This document shows positions 1 to 9,853 of a DNA stretch of 64,000 nt, piece after piece. A program made the translations under genes and the position numbers. How positions within the stretch are numbered: position 1 is the stretch's first letter; each line of letters opens with the position of its first letter. The stretch spans positions 62,001-126,000 of the forward strand of contig NZ_KB904816.1 in NCBI RefSeq assembly GCF_000380185.1, written 5' to 3'. The notes beneath the pieces were generated by a model. That model ran no database searches, was not told the DNA's origin, and saw nothing but the letters and a program-made list of their open reading frames with translations. This DNA comes from Thiofilum flexile DSM 14609. GTDB lineage: Bacteria; Pseudomonadota; Gammaproteobacteria; Thiotrichales; Thiotrichaceae.

Positions 1-497
1 GCTCCGGTCATGTCGAGGTATTGGGCAAACGTTTAGACCAACTCTCCGATGTGGCACGGGGTAATCTACGCAATGAAAGCTTAGGGTTTATCTATCAGTT
101 TCACCATCTTTTGCCGGAGTTTACCGCGCTAGAAAATGTATCTATGCCGCTGTTAATTCGTGGGATGGATGTGAAAAGCGCCAGTCATACCGCCAGTTCC
201 TTACTCAAACATGTCGGTTTAGGCGAGCGCTTGGATCATAAGCCCGCCCAACTCTCCGGGGGTGAGCGTCAGCGGGCTGCAATTGCTCGTGCCTTGGTGA
301 CACGCCCTAAAGCGGTACTAGCCGATGAGCCAACGGGTAATCTAGATCAGCAAACGGCTGAGCAAGTCTTTGAGCTCATGCAGGGCTTAAATCAGCAATT
401 ACAAACTGCATTTGTGATTGTGACCCATGATATGAAATTAGCGAGTCGTATGGATACGATGTATCGCCTCATGGATGGGGAATTAAAGCGCATTTAG
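1..497 (+). CDS. lolD: Lipoprotein-releasing ABC transporter ATPase LolD (5' partial)
   Basis: The reading frame is open from base 3, so the gene enters from the left edge; roughly the first 60 residues, including the Walker A loop, are outside the window. Visible are the LolD-typical stretch [18 protein letters not shown], the ABC signature [15 protein letters not shown], Walker B followed by DEPTGNLD, and the switch histidine in VTHD. LolD powers LolCE at the inner membrane, which hands outer-membrane lipoproteins to LolA. comEC starts 14 bases downstream on the same strand, an order common in gammaproteobacteria. The internal ATG at 21 is not the true start. The family assignment is secure. 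Confidence 0.95.
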   Translation, partial: SGHVEVLGKRLDQLSDVARGNLRNESLGFIYQFHHLLPEFTALENVSMPLLIRGMDVKSASHTASSLLKHVGLGERLDHKPAQLSGGERQRAAIARALVTRPKAVLADEPTGNLDQQTAEQVFELMQGLNQQLQTAFVIVTHDMKLASRMDTMYRLMDGELKRI

Positions 498-511
498 ATC
501 ATGTTTAAATC

Positions 512-2845
512 ATGCGGCGCTTAGCATTTGGCTTATTATTAGGATGCCTAAGCGCCTTATTGTTGCCGACTCTGCCTCTCAAGGGGTGGAGTATTGTCTG
601 TGTAGTCCTAGGCTGTTTAGGTGTTATCTACAGCCTAATACTGTCACGCTTTCAACCTCTATTCCTCATACTGAGTACGGCCTGTATCGGCTGGGGCTAT
701 AGTACTGTCAGTGCTCATCACCTACTCGAACAACGGATTCCTAATAGTTGGGAGGGACAGGATATTACCGTGACGGGGCAGGTGATTGATCTACCGAGTT
801 TTGACGGACAGAATACGCGCTTTACCTTTGCGGTGCAGAGTGCCAAACCCATAGACCCTAAGCTTCCTGCTCACGATTTGGGACGGATTAAACTTACCTG
901 GTATCAGACTAAAGCGCTGGCTGTGCAAGCAGGCGAGGTATGGCAATTACGTATTCGTGCTAAACGTCCGACGGGGTTTATCAACCAGCATGGCTTTGAC
1001 TATGAGCGTTGGCTAGTGACTGAGCGTATTAGTGCCACGGGCTATGTACGTGACAGTGATTTTAATCAACGTTTAACGGCTCCTAGTCTTGTCAATATTG
1101 ATGCACTACGGGCGCGGATTAAAGCAGCCCTCGCACAGGTTTTACCGGACTCCAAGGTGTTGGGTTTACTACAAGGTTTAGCCATTGCCGATCAAGACGC
1201 GATTAGCACCGCGCAGTGGGATCTATTGCGTAATACCGGAACCATTCACCTGCTTGCGATTTCAGGGTTACATATTGCGATGGTGGCAGGGTTAGGTTGG
1301 GTTTTGGTGTGGCTGATCGGCTGGGTTTACCCTAAGCTTTGGGAGCGTATTCCAGCACAAATAGTGGCGAGCTTAGTCGGAGCCGTGTTTGCTACCGGCT
1401 ATAGTTTATTAGCAGGGTTTAATATTCCCACCCAGCGCACTTTGATTATGATTGTCGTGGTGGTGTGGTTATTAACAAGGCGCACCCGTTGGCCTTGGTC
1501 AATGATGTTAGCGGCGGCTTTAATGGCGGTCTTGCTGTTTGACCCGCTAGCACCCTTGACGGTGGGGTTTTGGCTGTCATTTGGGGCGGTGACTTTATTA
1601 GTGTTACTAGCCCAGCGTGAATCGAGCCGCCCTGAGCTGAAAGAGCATTGGATTATAGTGTGGCTTAAGCTGCAATTAGGTATTGCGCTGTGCATGCTGC
1701 CTTTAACCGCAGGCTTTTTTGGTATGGTGTCGTGGGTGTCGCCACTAGCTAATTTAATTGCGGTGCCCGTGGTGACGATGTTAGTCGTCCCCCTACTATT
1801 GCTGGGCTTACTCATAAATCCGCTGTGGTCGGATGCGAGTGTTTATCTGTGGCTGATGGCAGAGGTGGCCTTACAGTACCTCATGCAGGGTTTGGAATAT
1901 CTAAGCACTTTGCCCTATGCAGTACAGTTTTTAGCGGTAGTACCTTGGTATGGGTTAGCAAGTGCAGGCGCAGGCGTATTATTGCTCATTATGCCGCGAG
2001 GCATGGTGGGGCGCTGGTTAGGTGTTATTTTATTACTGCCACTATTTACTTATCAGCCTGAGCGTCCGGCTTGGGGAGAGGTACGTTTAAGTGTATTAGA
2101 TGTGGGGCAGGGGGCGGCTCAGGTCATTCAAACCCAATCGCATACTATGGTAGTGGATGCAGGGGCGCGACTGGATGAGTTTGATTTAGGTAAAGTAGTC
2201 GTGTTGCCGTGGTTACAAGCACAGGGTATTCAGTACTTAGATAAACTATTGATAACACACGCTGATAATGATCATAGCGGTGGAGCCGCAGCGCTATTGA
2301 CGGCCTATCCTGAAACGCTGGTACAAACCAATGCCGCTGAATTATTCCCTCGTCGCGTGTTGGAGTCTTGTTTTATGGGGCATAGTTGGCAGTGGGACGG
2401 GGTGAAGTTTGAGGTGCTGTCGCCCGCTGCTCAGGATACGGCTGCAAAGGATAATGACTTATCCTGTGTGCTCAGAATATCGAATGAGTACCATAGTATT
2501 CTGCTAGCCGCCGATGCAGAAAAGGCGGCTGAGCAGCATCTGCTGGAGCGCTTCGGAGCGACCTTAAACAGTGAGATCTTAGTGCTGGGGCATCATGGGA
2601 GTAAGTCATCCACGAGTGCTGAATTTCTAACAGCGGTACAGCCTCAAATAGCCTTGATTAGTAGTGGCTATCGTAATCGTTATCAGCATCCACACCCCTC
2701 TGTATTAATGCGTTTGAAGGAGCGCGGCATCCCCTATTTTAATACCGCTAGCGGAGGTGAGTTGCATTTAAGTTTGCCGAATAGGGAGTCTAGGGTGCGA
2801 GTGATTCAGGAGCGTGAAGAGCAAAAGGCGTGGTGGCGGCGTTAA
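512..2845 (+). CDS. comEC: DNA internalization-related competence protein ComEC/Rec2
   Basis: The 777-residue product is a polytopic inner-membrane protein expected to carry single-stranded DNA into the cytoplasm during natural transformation. The N-terminal third has two membrane segments and a soluble OB-like domain (about residues 60-170). The central Competence domain (about 220-500) is a run of hydrophobic helices that opens with LLAISGLHIAMVAG. The C-terminal metallo-beta-lactamase-like domain (about 520-760) carries LITHADNDHSGG and later LGHHGSKSST. Length matches full-size family members. It lies directly behind lolD and is convergent with the fic gene, whose stop is only 8 bases away. 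No strong Shine-Dalgarno is seen, so translation may be coupled to lolD. Confidence 0.95.
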   Translation: MRRLAFGLLLGCLSALLLPTLPLKGWSIVCVVLGCLGVIYSLILSRFQPLFLILSTACIGWGYSTVSAHHLLEQRIPNSWEGQDITVTGQVIDLPSFDGQNTRFTFAVQSAKPIDPKLPAHDLGRIKLTWYQTKALAVQAGEVWQLRIRAKRPTGFINQHGFDYERWLVTERISATGYVRDSDFNQRLTAPSLVNIDALRARIKAALAQVLPDSKVLGLLQGLAIADQDAISTAQWDLLRNTGTIHLLAISGLHIAMVAGLGWVLVWLIGWVYPKLWERIPAQIVASLVGAVFATGYSLLAGFNIPTQRTLIMIVVVVWLLTRRTRWPWSMMLAAALMAVLLFDPLAPLTVGFWLSFGAVTLLVLLAQRESSRPELKEHWIIVWLKLQLGIALCMLPLTAGFFGMVSWVSPLANLIAVPVVTMLVVPLLLLGLLINPLWSDASVYLWLMAEVALQYLMQGLEYLSTLPYAVQFLAVVPWYGLASAGAGVLLLIMPRGMVGRWLGVILLLPLFTYQPERPAWGEVRLSVLDVGQGAAQVIQTQSHTMVVDAGARLDEFDLGKVVVLPWLQAQGIQYLDKLLITHADNDHSGGAAALLTAYPETLVQTNAAELFPRRVLESCFMGHSWQWDGVKFEVLSPAAQDTAAKDNDLSCVLRISNEYHSILLAADAEKAAEQHLLERFGATLNSEILVLGHHGSKSSTSAEFLTAVQPQIALISSGYRNRYQHPHPSVLMRLKERGIPYFNTASGGELHLSLPNRESRVRVIQEREEQKAWWRR

Positions 2846-2852
2846 TAAGTAC

Positions 2853-4226
2853 TTACCTAAACTGAGTTTTCCAAGCCTGATACTCCGAAGGTCGTAGCCG
2901 ATACCGTGCAATATTTCCTTCATGTAAGCTCATTAACTCAATTTCCACTACCTCGATAAAACGGCGTTGCTCTCCATTACTCAACTGTGTTCGAGCTACT
3001 GTTTGTACATAGTTAGTAGATTTTATTTTGTCCCATTGTTCCATTACAATGTGCCGAACCGTTTGCTTAATCAAATCTCGATATTTCATTTGAAAGGGAT
3101 CAGGCTCACCTAAACTTTGCCTGACTGCTGCATAGCGAGCACTAGAGCGTTGATAAGCCCATACAAATACATCACGTAATAGTTCCCAATGATTTAATTC
3201 ATATACTGCCAATATCGCATCAATATAGGCTCGCTCTGGTACATCAATAAATGATAATGGTGCTAAGTTACATCGAATTAAAGGAATATTAGCTGCTAAA
3301 CGTGAAACTCGCTTATTAACATCCTCAAAAGGCTGTAAATAAGGCAAATGTACCATAACAAAAAAAGATTGCTCAAAGGGATCTTTAATAGCGGCTGCCG
3401 TATCCAGAATCTGATCAAAACACTCTTCAATTAATTGAGGTACTTCTAAAGGAAGGTAGGTCGTCTGTCCTATGCCGACTGGAATAAATCGTAAACGCCC
3501 GCAGGCTAAAGGATCAGCCAATAAGCCCTCAGATAGCAAGCCATGTAAATTTAAAATGGTATAACGATTAAATCCTAAGTCTGTATGACTATCTAATAAG
3601 AATTCAATAGCCGCTTTGTGATTCAAAATCATTTGTGTTTCAAATAAGGTTTTGCCCTCCGTACTTTGACCCAGTTGTAATAAACGCTCTGTTTCTAATA
3701 GTGAATAAGTATTGCCCTCTAAACGACTGGAGTTCCATGATAAATCAACTAATAAGCGATTGAATACTTGCCGCGCATACGTGCCTGCGGGTTGTTCTAG
3801 TACTTGAGTTTGTCCGATTTGCTTTAAGTAGTGCCGAGTATTATCTGGTAAGTAAAACGTTTCATTAGGACGATATTGATCTAGAAAATGCCGTTGATAG
3901 CCTATGGGTTGACGCAAGGTTTGGGGTTGACGCATGGCTTGCTTCAACCTTTCTCCTTCCTTAGAGAGGGGTAATAGGTAATCATCTGTTACTGTATCCT
4001 TAGCGTGAGATACAGGGACCATGGTTTGATAGTGTCGAGTACGCTTATTACCAATGCTCTGAATAGCGCCTATAGCCTCTAGGTTTTCTAGGCGGCGTTG
4101 TAGTGTACGAGTGTGCAGGGTAAAGGGTAGCTGCTGTTGGATTTGCGTCAGTGTTAGGCTGGTGGTATTAGCTTTTAATAATTCTAAAATGAGCTTATTT
4201 TGTGCGGCAATATCTATTTGAGTCAT
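2853..4226 (-). CDS. Fic family protein with N-terminal HTH and variant Fic motif
   Basis: I chose the ATG at 4226 (457 residues); the longer frame would need a TTG inside the upstream repeat sites. Residues 1-65 look like a winged-helix DNA-binding domain. A Fic fold follows. The inhibitory-helix motif SSRLEGN is at about 166-172, so autoinhibition within the same chain is likely. The core motif reads LQPFEDVNKRVSR at about 297-309, with Gln where canonical Fic AMP-transferases have the catalytic His of HPFxxGNGR. That Gln makes ordinary AMPylation doubtful. From memory, a Fic subgroup shares this QPFEDVNKR form. The HTH and the repeated sites upstream suggest autoregulation. Its target is unknown. 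Confidence 0.88.
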   Translation of the reverse strand: MTQIDIAAQNKLILELLKANTTSLTLTQIQQQLPFTLHTRTLQRRLENLEAIGAIQSIGNKRTRHYQTMVPVSHAKDTVTDDYLLPLSKEGERLKQAMRQPQTLRQPIGYQRHFLDQYRPNETFYLPDNTRHYLKQIGQTQVLEQPAGTYARQVFNRLLVDLSWNSSRLEGNTYSLLETERLLQLGQSTEGKTLFETQMILNHKAAIEFLLDSHTDLGFNRYTILNLHGLLSEGLLADPLACGRLRFIPVGIGQTTYLPLEVPQLIEECFDQILDTAAAIKDPFEQSFFVMVHLPYLQPFEDVNKRVSRLAANIPLIRCNLAPLSFIDVPERAYIDAILAVYELNHWELLRDVFVWAYQRSSARYAAVRQSLGEPDPFQMKYRDLIKQTVRHIVMEQWDKIKSTNYVQTVARTQLSNGEQRRFIEVVEIELMSLHEGNIARYRLRPSEYQAWKTQFR

Positions 4227-4240
4227 CTTCGTAAAGAAAA

Positions 4241-4300
4241 GTGTCGTAATGAGGCCATTATAGCTCAATTACGACACTTTTTGTCGTGATTGTGTCGTAA
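4241..4300. promoter_or_regulatory. Operator-like cluster of three GTGTCGTAA sites upstream of fic
   Basis: GTGTCGTAAT at 4241-4250 and its exact reverse complement ATTACGACAC at 4268-4277 form a perfect 10-bp inverted repeat with a 17-base spacer. A third half-site GTGTCGTAA lies at 4292-4300, and TTGTCGTGAT at 4281-4290 is a near match. They sit in the divergent gap just upstream of the fic start and about 70-130 bases upstream of the gene at 4369. Binding by the Fic protein's own HTH domain is inferred from position. Confidence 0.6.
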
Positions 4301-4368
4301 CCATATGCAAAAATGAAGTTCTACTTGAACTTTGCATAGAATATTAAGCTATATTTAAAGGACAGTTT

Positions 4369-4722
4369 ATGGCGCAAGAAAAGCCAACAGAGATAGCAAC
4401 CGATGCACTAGAAAAGATAGATACTGCAACACTTATTCAATTGGTTTTGGCGGAGCATCGCACTGCATTAGCCACTTTGCGCACAGGGATTGCAATTTTA
4501 GTCTTGCCTATGAGTGTGGTGAGCTTTTTAATTGCGACTTCGCGTTATTACACCAGTGCGAATGAGCTGCACCTATTACTCCCCCTATTATTGTTGAGTG
4601 TAGCGATTATGTTATTAGGCTGTTATTTGGTGCTGAGGTCGGTGAAGCGCATGCATCAACATGAAAAACTGATTGCTAAGATTAAGTGTGAGCATCCTGC
4701 GATACAGCGCTATTTGGATTAG
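4369..4722 (+). CDS. Small DUF202-like two-helix membrane protein
   Basis: The product has 117 residues. A soluble N-terminus is followed by LAEHRTALATLRTGIAI, which resembles the NERTFLAWIRTSLAL hallmark of DUF202/YidH proteins. Two hydrophobic segments follow (about 40-58 and 67-88), then a basic tail. A Shine-Dalgarno AAAGGAC precedes the ATG by about 6 bases. It is divergent from fic and shares its repeat-bearing upstream region. Function is unknown; DUF202 members are inner-membrane proteins without an assigned activity. Confidence 0.75.
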   Translation: MAQEKPTEIATDALEKIDTATLIQLVLAEHRTALATLRTGIAILVLPMSVVSFLIATSRYYTSANELHLLLPLLLLSVAIMLLGCYLVLRSVKRMHQHEKLIAKIKCEHPAIQRYLD

Positions 4723-4815
4723 GGCGCTATTCAATCCCTGATTGTAAGGCAAGTTGAATCCTTGCTTTGCAGCCCGCATACTATGCGCCCTAATGAAACG
4801 CGACGGTGCAGTGCA

Positions 4816-6183
4816 ATGGCAGGCAAGATTTATATTGAAACCCACGGATGCCAAATGAATGAGTACGACTCCGCCAAGATGCACGATGTACTCAAACAAG
4901 CAGACGGCATGGAATTAACCAATGATCCGACTCAAGCAGATGTATTATTGCTCAATACCTGCTCAATCCGTGAAAAAGCTCAAGAAAAAGTATTTTCTCA
5001 AGTCGGACGTTGGCGTTCGATTAAAGAGGCTAACCCTAATGTCATTATTGGCGTAGGCGGCTGTGTCGCTAGCCAAGAGGGTGAGGCTTTGCGTCAACGT
5101 GCACCTTTAGTGGATGTGGTATTTGGCCCGCAAACGCTCCATCGTTTGCCGGAGCTGATTAAGCAAGTGCGCACTACCCATAAGCCCGTGGTCGATATCT
5201 CTTTCCCCGAAATTGAAAAATTTGACCACCTACCAGAGCCACGCGCTGAAGGGCCTACGGCTTTCGTATCCATCATGGAAGGGTGCAGCAAATACTGTAC
5301 TTTCTGCGTAGTGCCCTATACCCGTGGTGAAGAGATTTCCCGCCCCTTTGATGATGTGATTAGCGAAATTGTGCAACTTGCCGCGCAAGGGGTACGTGAG
5401 GTAAATCTCTTGGGGCAAAACGTGAATGCCTATCGTGGGCGTATGCACGATGGTGAGATTGCCGATTTAGCCCTTCTTATTCACTATGTAGCCGCGATTG
5501 ATGGCATTGAACGCATTCGCTATACCACCTCGCATCCGAATGAATTTTCCGAGAGCTTAATTCAAGCCTATGCCGATGTGCCGCAATTAGTGAATCATTT
5601 ACACTTGCCAGTGCAATCCGGTTCGGATCGCATTTTAGCGGCCATGAAGCGTAACCATATGGCGCTAGAATACAAATCTAAAATCCGTAAATTACGCCAA
5701 ATTCGCCCCACTATCAGCCTCTCCTCAGACTTCATTATTGGTTTTCCGGGGGAAACTGAGGCTGATTTTGAGCAAACCATGAAGCTGATTGAGGATATTG
5801 GTTTTGACCATAGTTTCAGCTTTATCTATAGCGCTCGTCCGGGTACACCGGCTGCGAGTTTGCCCGATGATGTTTCGCAAGAGACTAAAAAAGCTCGTTT
5901 ACAGCGCTTACAAAGTCGTATTTTAGAGCAAGCTCATGCAATTAGCGCGGCTATGGTCGGTACAACACAGCGGATTCTGATTGAGCGCACCTCGCGTAAA
6001 GATGAGCAACAAATCGCTGGGCGTACCGAAAATAATCGCGTGGTCAATGTCGATGGCCCCGCGCGTTTAATTGGGCGCTTTGTGGACGTGATTATTACCG
6101 AAGCCTTACCGAACTCATTACGGGGGCGTATTGTGGCGGTGGAGACAGACGAATTGAATATGCAAATGATGCCGGTGGCATGA
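4816..6183 (+). CDS. miaB: tRNA-2-methylthio-N6-dimethylallyladenosine synthase MiaB
   Basis: MiaB is a radical-SAM methylthiotransferase that adds the 2-methylthio group to i6A37 of tRNAs reading UNN codons. The UPF0004 domain provides cysteines in [24 protein letters not shown] and [11 protein letters not shown]. The radical-SAM cluster motif is [15 protein letters not shown], and a TRAM domain forms the C-terminus (about 385-450). I chose ATG 4816 because the homologous N-terminus begins just before KIYIETHGC; an upstream ATG at 4762 would add 18 unlikely residues. The stop overlaps the next start by four bases (ATGA), indicating translational coupling. Confidence 0.97.
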   Translation: MAGKIYIETHGCQMNEYDSAKMHDVLKQADGMELTNDPTQADVLLLNTCSIREKAQEKVFSQVGRWRSIKEANPNVIIGVGGCVASQEGEALRQRAPLVDVVFGPQTLHRLPELIKQVRTTHKPVVDISFPEIEKFDHLPEPRAEGPTAFVSIMEGCSKYCTFCVVPYTRGEEISRPFDDVISEIVQLAAQGVREVNLLGQNVNAYRGRMHDGEIADLALLIHYVAAIDGIERIRYTTSHPNEFSESLIQAYADVPQLVNHLHLPVQSGSDRILAAMKRNHMALEYKSKIRKLRQIRPTISLSSDFIIGFPGETEADFEQTMKLIEDIGFDHSFSFIYSARPGTPAASLPDDVSQETKKARLQRLQSRILEQAHAISAAMVGTTQRILIERTSRKDEQQIAGRTENNRVVNVDGPARLIGRFVDVIITEALPNSLRGRIVAVETDELNMQMMPVA

Positions 6184-7256
6184 GACGTGTATCTCGTTTA
6201 GTCTTAGTAGGAGCAGGGCACGGACACCTCAGTGTGTTGCGTGCTTTGTCCGAAATAACCCTCTCGCCTGCCACGGAAGTGGTGTTAATCAATCCCGATT
6301 TATATCAAACCTATTCCGGTATGCTGCCGGGCTGGATGATGGGGTATTATACCCTAGAGCAATGCCAGATTCGCTTAGAGCCTTGGATAAAACGTGCAAA
6401 GCTCTATTTTATTCAAGATCAGGTCATAGGCTTGGATGCTAATCATCAAATACTGAAATTAAAAAACCACTCTGACCTAGATTACGACTGGCTATCGATT
6501 AATACAGGTAGTCAAACCCAATTAGGGAGCTGGGCTAATGATTCAGTGATACCGATTCGCCCACTCAATGATTTTATTCACGCTTGGCAAGCCATACGTG
6601 AAAAACAACCTCCAGTTTTAACCATTATTGGTGGGGGGGCTGCGGGCATTGAATTAGCATTTGCAGCAAGAGAAGCCTTACCTGAGACGCGTATTTGTTT
6701 GGTGGCGAGCCATTTATTAACTGGGCACTCAGAGGGTGTGATTAATAAAACTAAATCCCTTTTAGAACAGCTTAATATTCAATGGTATCAGAGTAAGGTC
6801 GAGCGTTTAGTGGGTAATCGTGTAGAGCTAGAGAATCAAACCCAGTGGAATAGTGATGCCACTATTGCCGCGACAGGTGCTAAAGCGCCGGACTGGTTGC
6901 AGAACACAGGCTTGGCATTAGCACCCGATGGTTTTATTCAAGTTAATGCCTATCAGCAAAGCGTTTCTCATCCTACGGTGTGGGCAGTGGGGGATATTAG
7001 TTCAAGACCTGATACTCAGCGCTCTGGGGTGCATGCAGTAAAAGGTGGGGAGGTATTAGCCCATAACCTAGTGCAATTGCTCACTCGATACCCCGCCCGT
7101 TTCCAGCCCTATCGACCGCGTAAGCGCTCTTTATATTTATTAGCCTGCGGTCAACATAAAGCCATTTTATCATGGGGGCGTTTTTGCCTACAGGGACATT
7201 GGGTATGGCGCTGGAAAAATAAGATTGATACGGGGTTTATGCGGACTTGGTTGTAG
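6180..7256 (+). CDS. FAD/NAD(P)-dependent oxidoreductase, SelD-associated/NDH-2-like family
   Basis: The protein has 358 residues with two Rossmann dinucleotide motifs: an N-terminal FAD-binding [15 protein letters not shown] at about residue 9, and a central NAD(P)-binding [15 protein letters not shown] at about 150. A C-terminal FAD-contact motif AVGDIS follows. The GAGHGHL start and YSGMLPGWM stretch are typical of the pyridine-nucleotide-disulfide oxidoreductase group often found fused to or beside selenide-water dikinase. No selD is in this window. Its start overlaps the miaB stop, so it is probably co-translated with miaB. The substrate is unknown. Confidence 0.85.
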   Translation: MRRVSRLVLVGAGHGHLSVLRALSEITLSPATEVVLINPDLYQTYSGMLPGWMMGYYTLEQCQIRLEPWIKRAKLYFIQDQVIGLDANHQILKLKNHSDLDYDWLSINTGSQTQLGSWANDSVIPIRPLNDFIHAWQAIREKQPPVLTIIGGGAAGIELAFAAREALPETRICLVASHLLTGHSEGVINKTKSLLEQLNIQWYQSKVERLVGNRVELENQTQWNSDATIAATGAKAPDWLQNTGLALAPDGFIQVNAYQQSVSHPTVWAVGDISSRPDTQRSGVHAVKGGEVLAHNLVQLLTRYPARFQPYRPRKRSLYLLACGQHKAILSWGRFCLQGHWVWRWKNKIDTGFMRTWL

Positions 7257-7279
7257 TCTTTAATATCCGCTACTTTGGC

Positions 7280-7666
7280 TTAAGTACTGAGTGAATAATC
7301 CCCATTTAAGTAAAACCACTTACCCTTTTCTCGAATAAAGTGACTAGTCTCCTGTAATTGCTGAATTTTACCTTGCTGAGCAAATTTAGCGATAAACTCT
7401 ACTAATCCCTGTTCATCCTGTTCCTTACCCAGTTCGGTACGAATAATGTCTAAACCTAGCCACTCAACTGCATCAAATGAGCGTAATTGTTTGAGAGTAG
7501 GGCGAGTACTGTTATGCCAAGTTTTGTGTAAATAATCAGCATTTTGTTGGACGTAAGCACTATAGCGTGAGCGCATTAATTGTTCAGCCGTTGTGGCTAT
7601 TTTTCCATCATGAAAGGGGCGGCAACAGAGATTATAACTAAGACCGGACTGGCAAAAGCATTGCAT
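7280..7666 (-). CDS. YchJ family (UPF0225) SEC-C-type protein
   Basis: The product has 128 residues and opens with CFCQSGLSYNLCCRPFHDG, the cysteine-rich N-terminus typical of YchJ/UPF0225. AEQLMRSRYSAYVQ and an NTF2-like remainder follow. E. coli YchJ is slightly longer and carries a second SEC-C zinc motif at the C-terminus; here the protein ends at GDYSLST without it. Role unknown; it probably binds zinc through the N-terminal cysteines. It converges on the oxidoreductase gene. Confidence 0.85.
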   Translation of the reverse strand: MQCFCQSGLSYNLCCRPFHDGKIATTAEQLMRSRYSAYVQQNADYLHKTWHNSTRPTLKQLRSFDAVEWLGLDIIRTELGKEQDEQGLVEFIAKFAQQGKIQQLQETSHFIREKGKWFYLNGDYSLST

Positions 7667-7985
7667 ATTTTTTCATCAATCTAAAAAATAATTAATTGAG
7701 TGTAGCGCTAGAGTGGTGATTTGCCTAGAGGTCTAGAAGCGAGTGCTAGCAAGGCTTTGGTGGGCATTAAAGTTTAATCCCTATAGTTTTTAATCAATAA
7801 AAATAATAGAGGATTAATAAATTTAGTTTGAATAAAGTTGCAAGCCTAACTAAAAGGCAAGCTTGAAAGTCAATGACTTACATAAAATTTAGTAGCGATG
7901 CGTTAAGCCAAAATGTTTGTAATTTAACCCATCCATCTATACGTAGGTCATATTTGTCAACCACAATGGAAGAAGTCTCAGTCTT
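7667..7985. other. AT-rich intergenic region without recognised gene
   Basis: This 319-base gap separates divergently transcribed genes and presumably holds both promoters. I see only short open frames with no family resemblance, and no clear hairpin terminator or RNA gene. A purine-rich GGAAGAAG lies about 10 bases before the transglycosylase ATG. Confidence 0.5.
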
Positions 7986-9017
7986 ATGGACAGGATTAAT
8001 GTTTGGGCGCTAGCCTCCGTGCTAGCTGTTGCTATTACTTTTATTCCGGTACTTAGTACACCTACGCAGGCAGCTAGTAAAAAAAATGCTCAGCGTACAA
8101 ACCATCAAGTAGCTAAAGTTCATAAAAAATCTCGATACACGAAACGGGTAAAAAACAAAAAAAGAACACAAAGAAGAGCACAAGGGGGCGGCGGAGGCGG
8201 CTGTCAAACACTAAACCATGCTACCTTACGTAATAAGGCAGAGAATTATTCTAGCAGTATTGCTAGTGCCTCGCGTAAGTATGGCGTCAATCCTAATTTA
8301 ATTGGTGCCGTGATCACGATTGAAAGTTGTTTTAATAGCCGTGCGGTAGGCACCTCTGGTGAAAAAGGGTTAATGCAATTAATGCCGGCTACGGCGCGAC
8401 GGTTTAATGTCACGAATGGCTTTAATGTTTGGCAAAATGTCCACGGCGGCACCAAATATTTAGGCTATTTATTAGATCGTTATGATGGACGTACACCGCG
8501 TGCAGTCGCCGCTTATAATGCGGGTGAGGGCAATGTGAAACACCATGGCCCGATTCGTAACCAAGCCTATGTTAATAAGGTCATGACGGCGTATAACAAA
8601 TTCGCCGGGAGTGGTTTTGCATCCAATCTACGCGGTGTAAATCATTTGGCTAAAGAAGAGGATACCCCTAATAGAGCCACTAAGGGCATGCAAAAAGCCA
8701 CCTTATTGGCAGATTTAGGGGTGCGTGCTAGACGTACAGGGCGAGGAAGCCGTTTAGTGCGTCAACGGTCTTCAGCGCTGCAAGCTCGCAATAATACCGC
8801 TTTACCTTGGGCAGATATGGAAGAGGTAAGGGATAGAGCGCGGGGTAATCGTCGGGCGTTTCGTGGTGCAACACAGGGTACTCATGCTGTAAAAGAAGGC
8901 GATACCGCCTACAGCATTGCACGAGCTAATGGTTTATCTGTATTGCAATTAGCGCGTTTAAATGGTTTACGTGATCCGCATGAAATTATGCATGGACAGG
9001 TATTGCGTTTACGCTAA
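7986..9017 (+). CDS. Secreted lytic transglycosylase (SLT) with C-terminal LysM
   Basis: The product has 343 residues. An N-terminal signal peptide (to about residue 30, ending TPTQAA) is followed by a very basic linker rich in Lys/Arg with a glycine run (GGGGGG). The SLT domain spans about 90-200: catalytic Glu lies in VITIESCFN, followed by GEKGLMQLMPATARRF and AVAAYNAGEGNV. A second basic linker leads to one LysM domain (about 298-343, KEGDTAYSIARANGLSV) for glycan binding. It should cleave peptidoglycan in the periplasm into 1,6-anhydro products. The architecture resembles MltC/EmtA-type enzymes with a LysM, but the exact subfamily is not assigned. Confidence 0.93.
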   Translation: MDRINVWALASVLAVAITFIPVLSTPTQAASKKNAQRTNHQVAKVHKKSRYTKRVKNKKRTQRRAQGGGGGGCQTLNHATLRNKAENYSSSIASASRKYGVNPNLIGAVITIESCFNSRAVGTSGEKGLMQLMPATARRFNVTNGFNVWQNVHGGTKYLGYLLDRYDGRTPRAVAAYNAGEGNVKHHGPIRNQAYVNKVMTAYNKFAGSGFASNLRGVNHLAKEEDTPNRATKGMQKATLLADLGVRARRTGRGSRLVRQRSSALQARNNTALPWADMEEVRDRARGNRRAFRGATQGTHAVKEGDTAYSIARANGLSVLQLARLNGLRDPHEIMHGQVLRLR

Positions 9018-9097
9018 GCGCTTTGTTTTAGTTCGCTGAGTTTTTATTGTATTCTCATTCATAATGGATGGGAGTACTTTCGAGTTTAGTAGATAAT

Positions 9098-9697
9098 TTA
9101 AATCTCAAGCCATTTAGTAAGCGCTTTTTGAATACGTTTACGAAATAGATCAACCTTTTCAGTAGACAGCCGTTCAGCTTTGTAAAGTGATAGCATCTTA
9201 AATCGACAGGTTGGTGCGCAAGTATGCAAAAGTGCTATTTTCAAAACTCGGTATACAGGTTTTCGTAATACCAGATAGTCTACCCACCAAGGCGATCCTA
9301 AAGATGTGATGGCCAGTGTATATCGCAGGTTATAAAGTTTAGGCTTTATTGCACCTAAATCCCTTGCATGATCATAGGCGATGCTAGGGGCCCATACACG
9401 GTCAAACCATCCCTTTAAAATAGCAGGGAAGCCAAACCACCATGTAGGAAAGACTAAAACCAGTACTTGTGCTGAGAGTAGACGCTCTATCTGAGCCTGA
9501 AGCTGTGAAGCATCAAATACTGGGGCATAGTAAGTTTGGCGTTCCGTAATGGTAAGCTCAGACGAAAACCCATGCTGATAAAGATCTTCAACCTCAACCT
9601 CATGACCTGCATCTATCAAGCTTTGAATAGCAGATTGTGCTAAGGAGTGGCATAGGCTATCGGTATTGGGGTGAGCGATTACAACTAAACATTTCAT
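9098..9697 (-). CDS. NAD(P)H-dependent flavoprotein oxidoreductase (quinone reductase-like)
   Basis: The 199-residue protein has a flavodoxin-like fold. The N-terminal strand and phosphate loop MKCLVVIAHPNTDSLCHSLA, plus the FMN/FAD-contact motif VFPTWWFGFPAILKGWFDRV (about residues 82-101), match the KefF/MdaB/NQO1 group (Flavodoxin_2). It probably reduces quinones or other small oxidants with NAD(P)H in the cytoplasm. It is a single gene flanked by a convergent transglycosylase and the divergent ygiQ. The substrate cannot be read from sequence. Confidence 0.88.
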   Translation of the reverse strand: MKCLVVIAHPNTDSLCHSLAQSAIQSLIDAGHEVEVEDLYQHGFSSELTITERQTYYAPVFDASQLQAQIERLLSAQVLVLVFPTWWFGFPAILKGWFDRVWAPSIAYDHARDLGAIKPKLYNLRYTLAITSLGSPWWVDYLVLRKPVYRVLKIALLHTCAPTCRFKMLSLYKAERLSTEKVDLFRKRIQKALTKWLEI

Positions 9698-9853
9698 ATG
9701 ATAGGTGATCTCTTAGTTATATGCTTATGCTGGTTAATAGGCTGCTGGTATTGTGACGTAGGTTGGCATGATTCACCAGCAGAAACTAAGCCTTAAACCA
9801 CTTCTCTTAAAATCTGCTACAATGCGCCACCTTTTTAGCTTTGTACTCACGCC

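Noticed and set aside
1399-1815. Antisense open frame inside comEC
   Set aside because: Overlaps a secure membrane-protein gene; its product is low-complexity with no family features, a shadow of hydrophobic codons.
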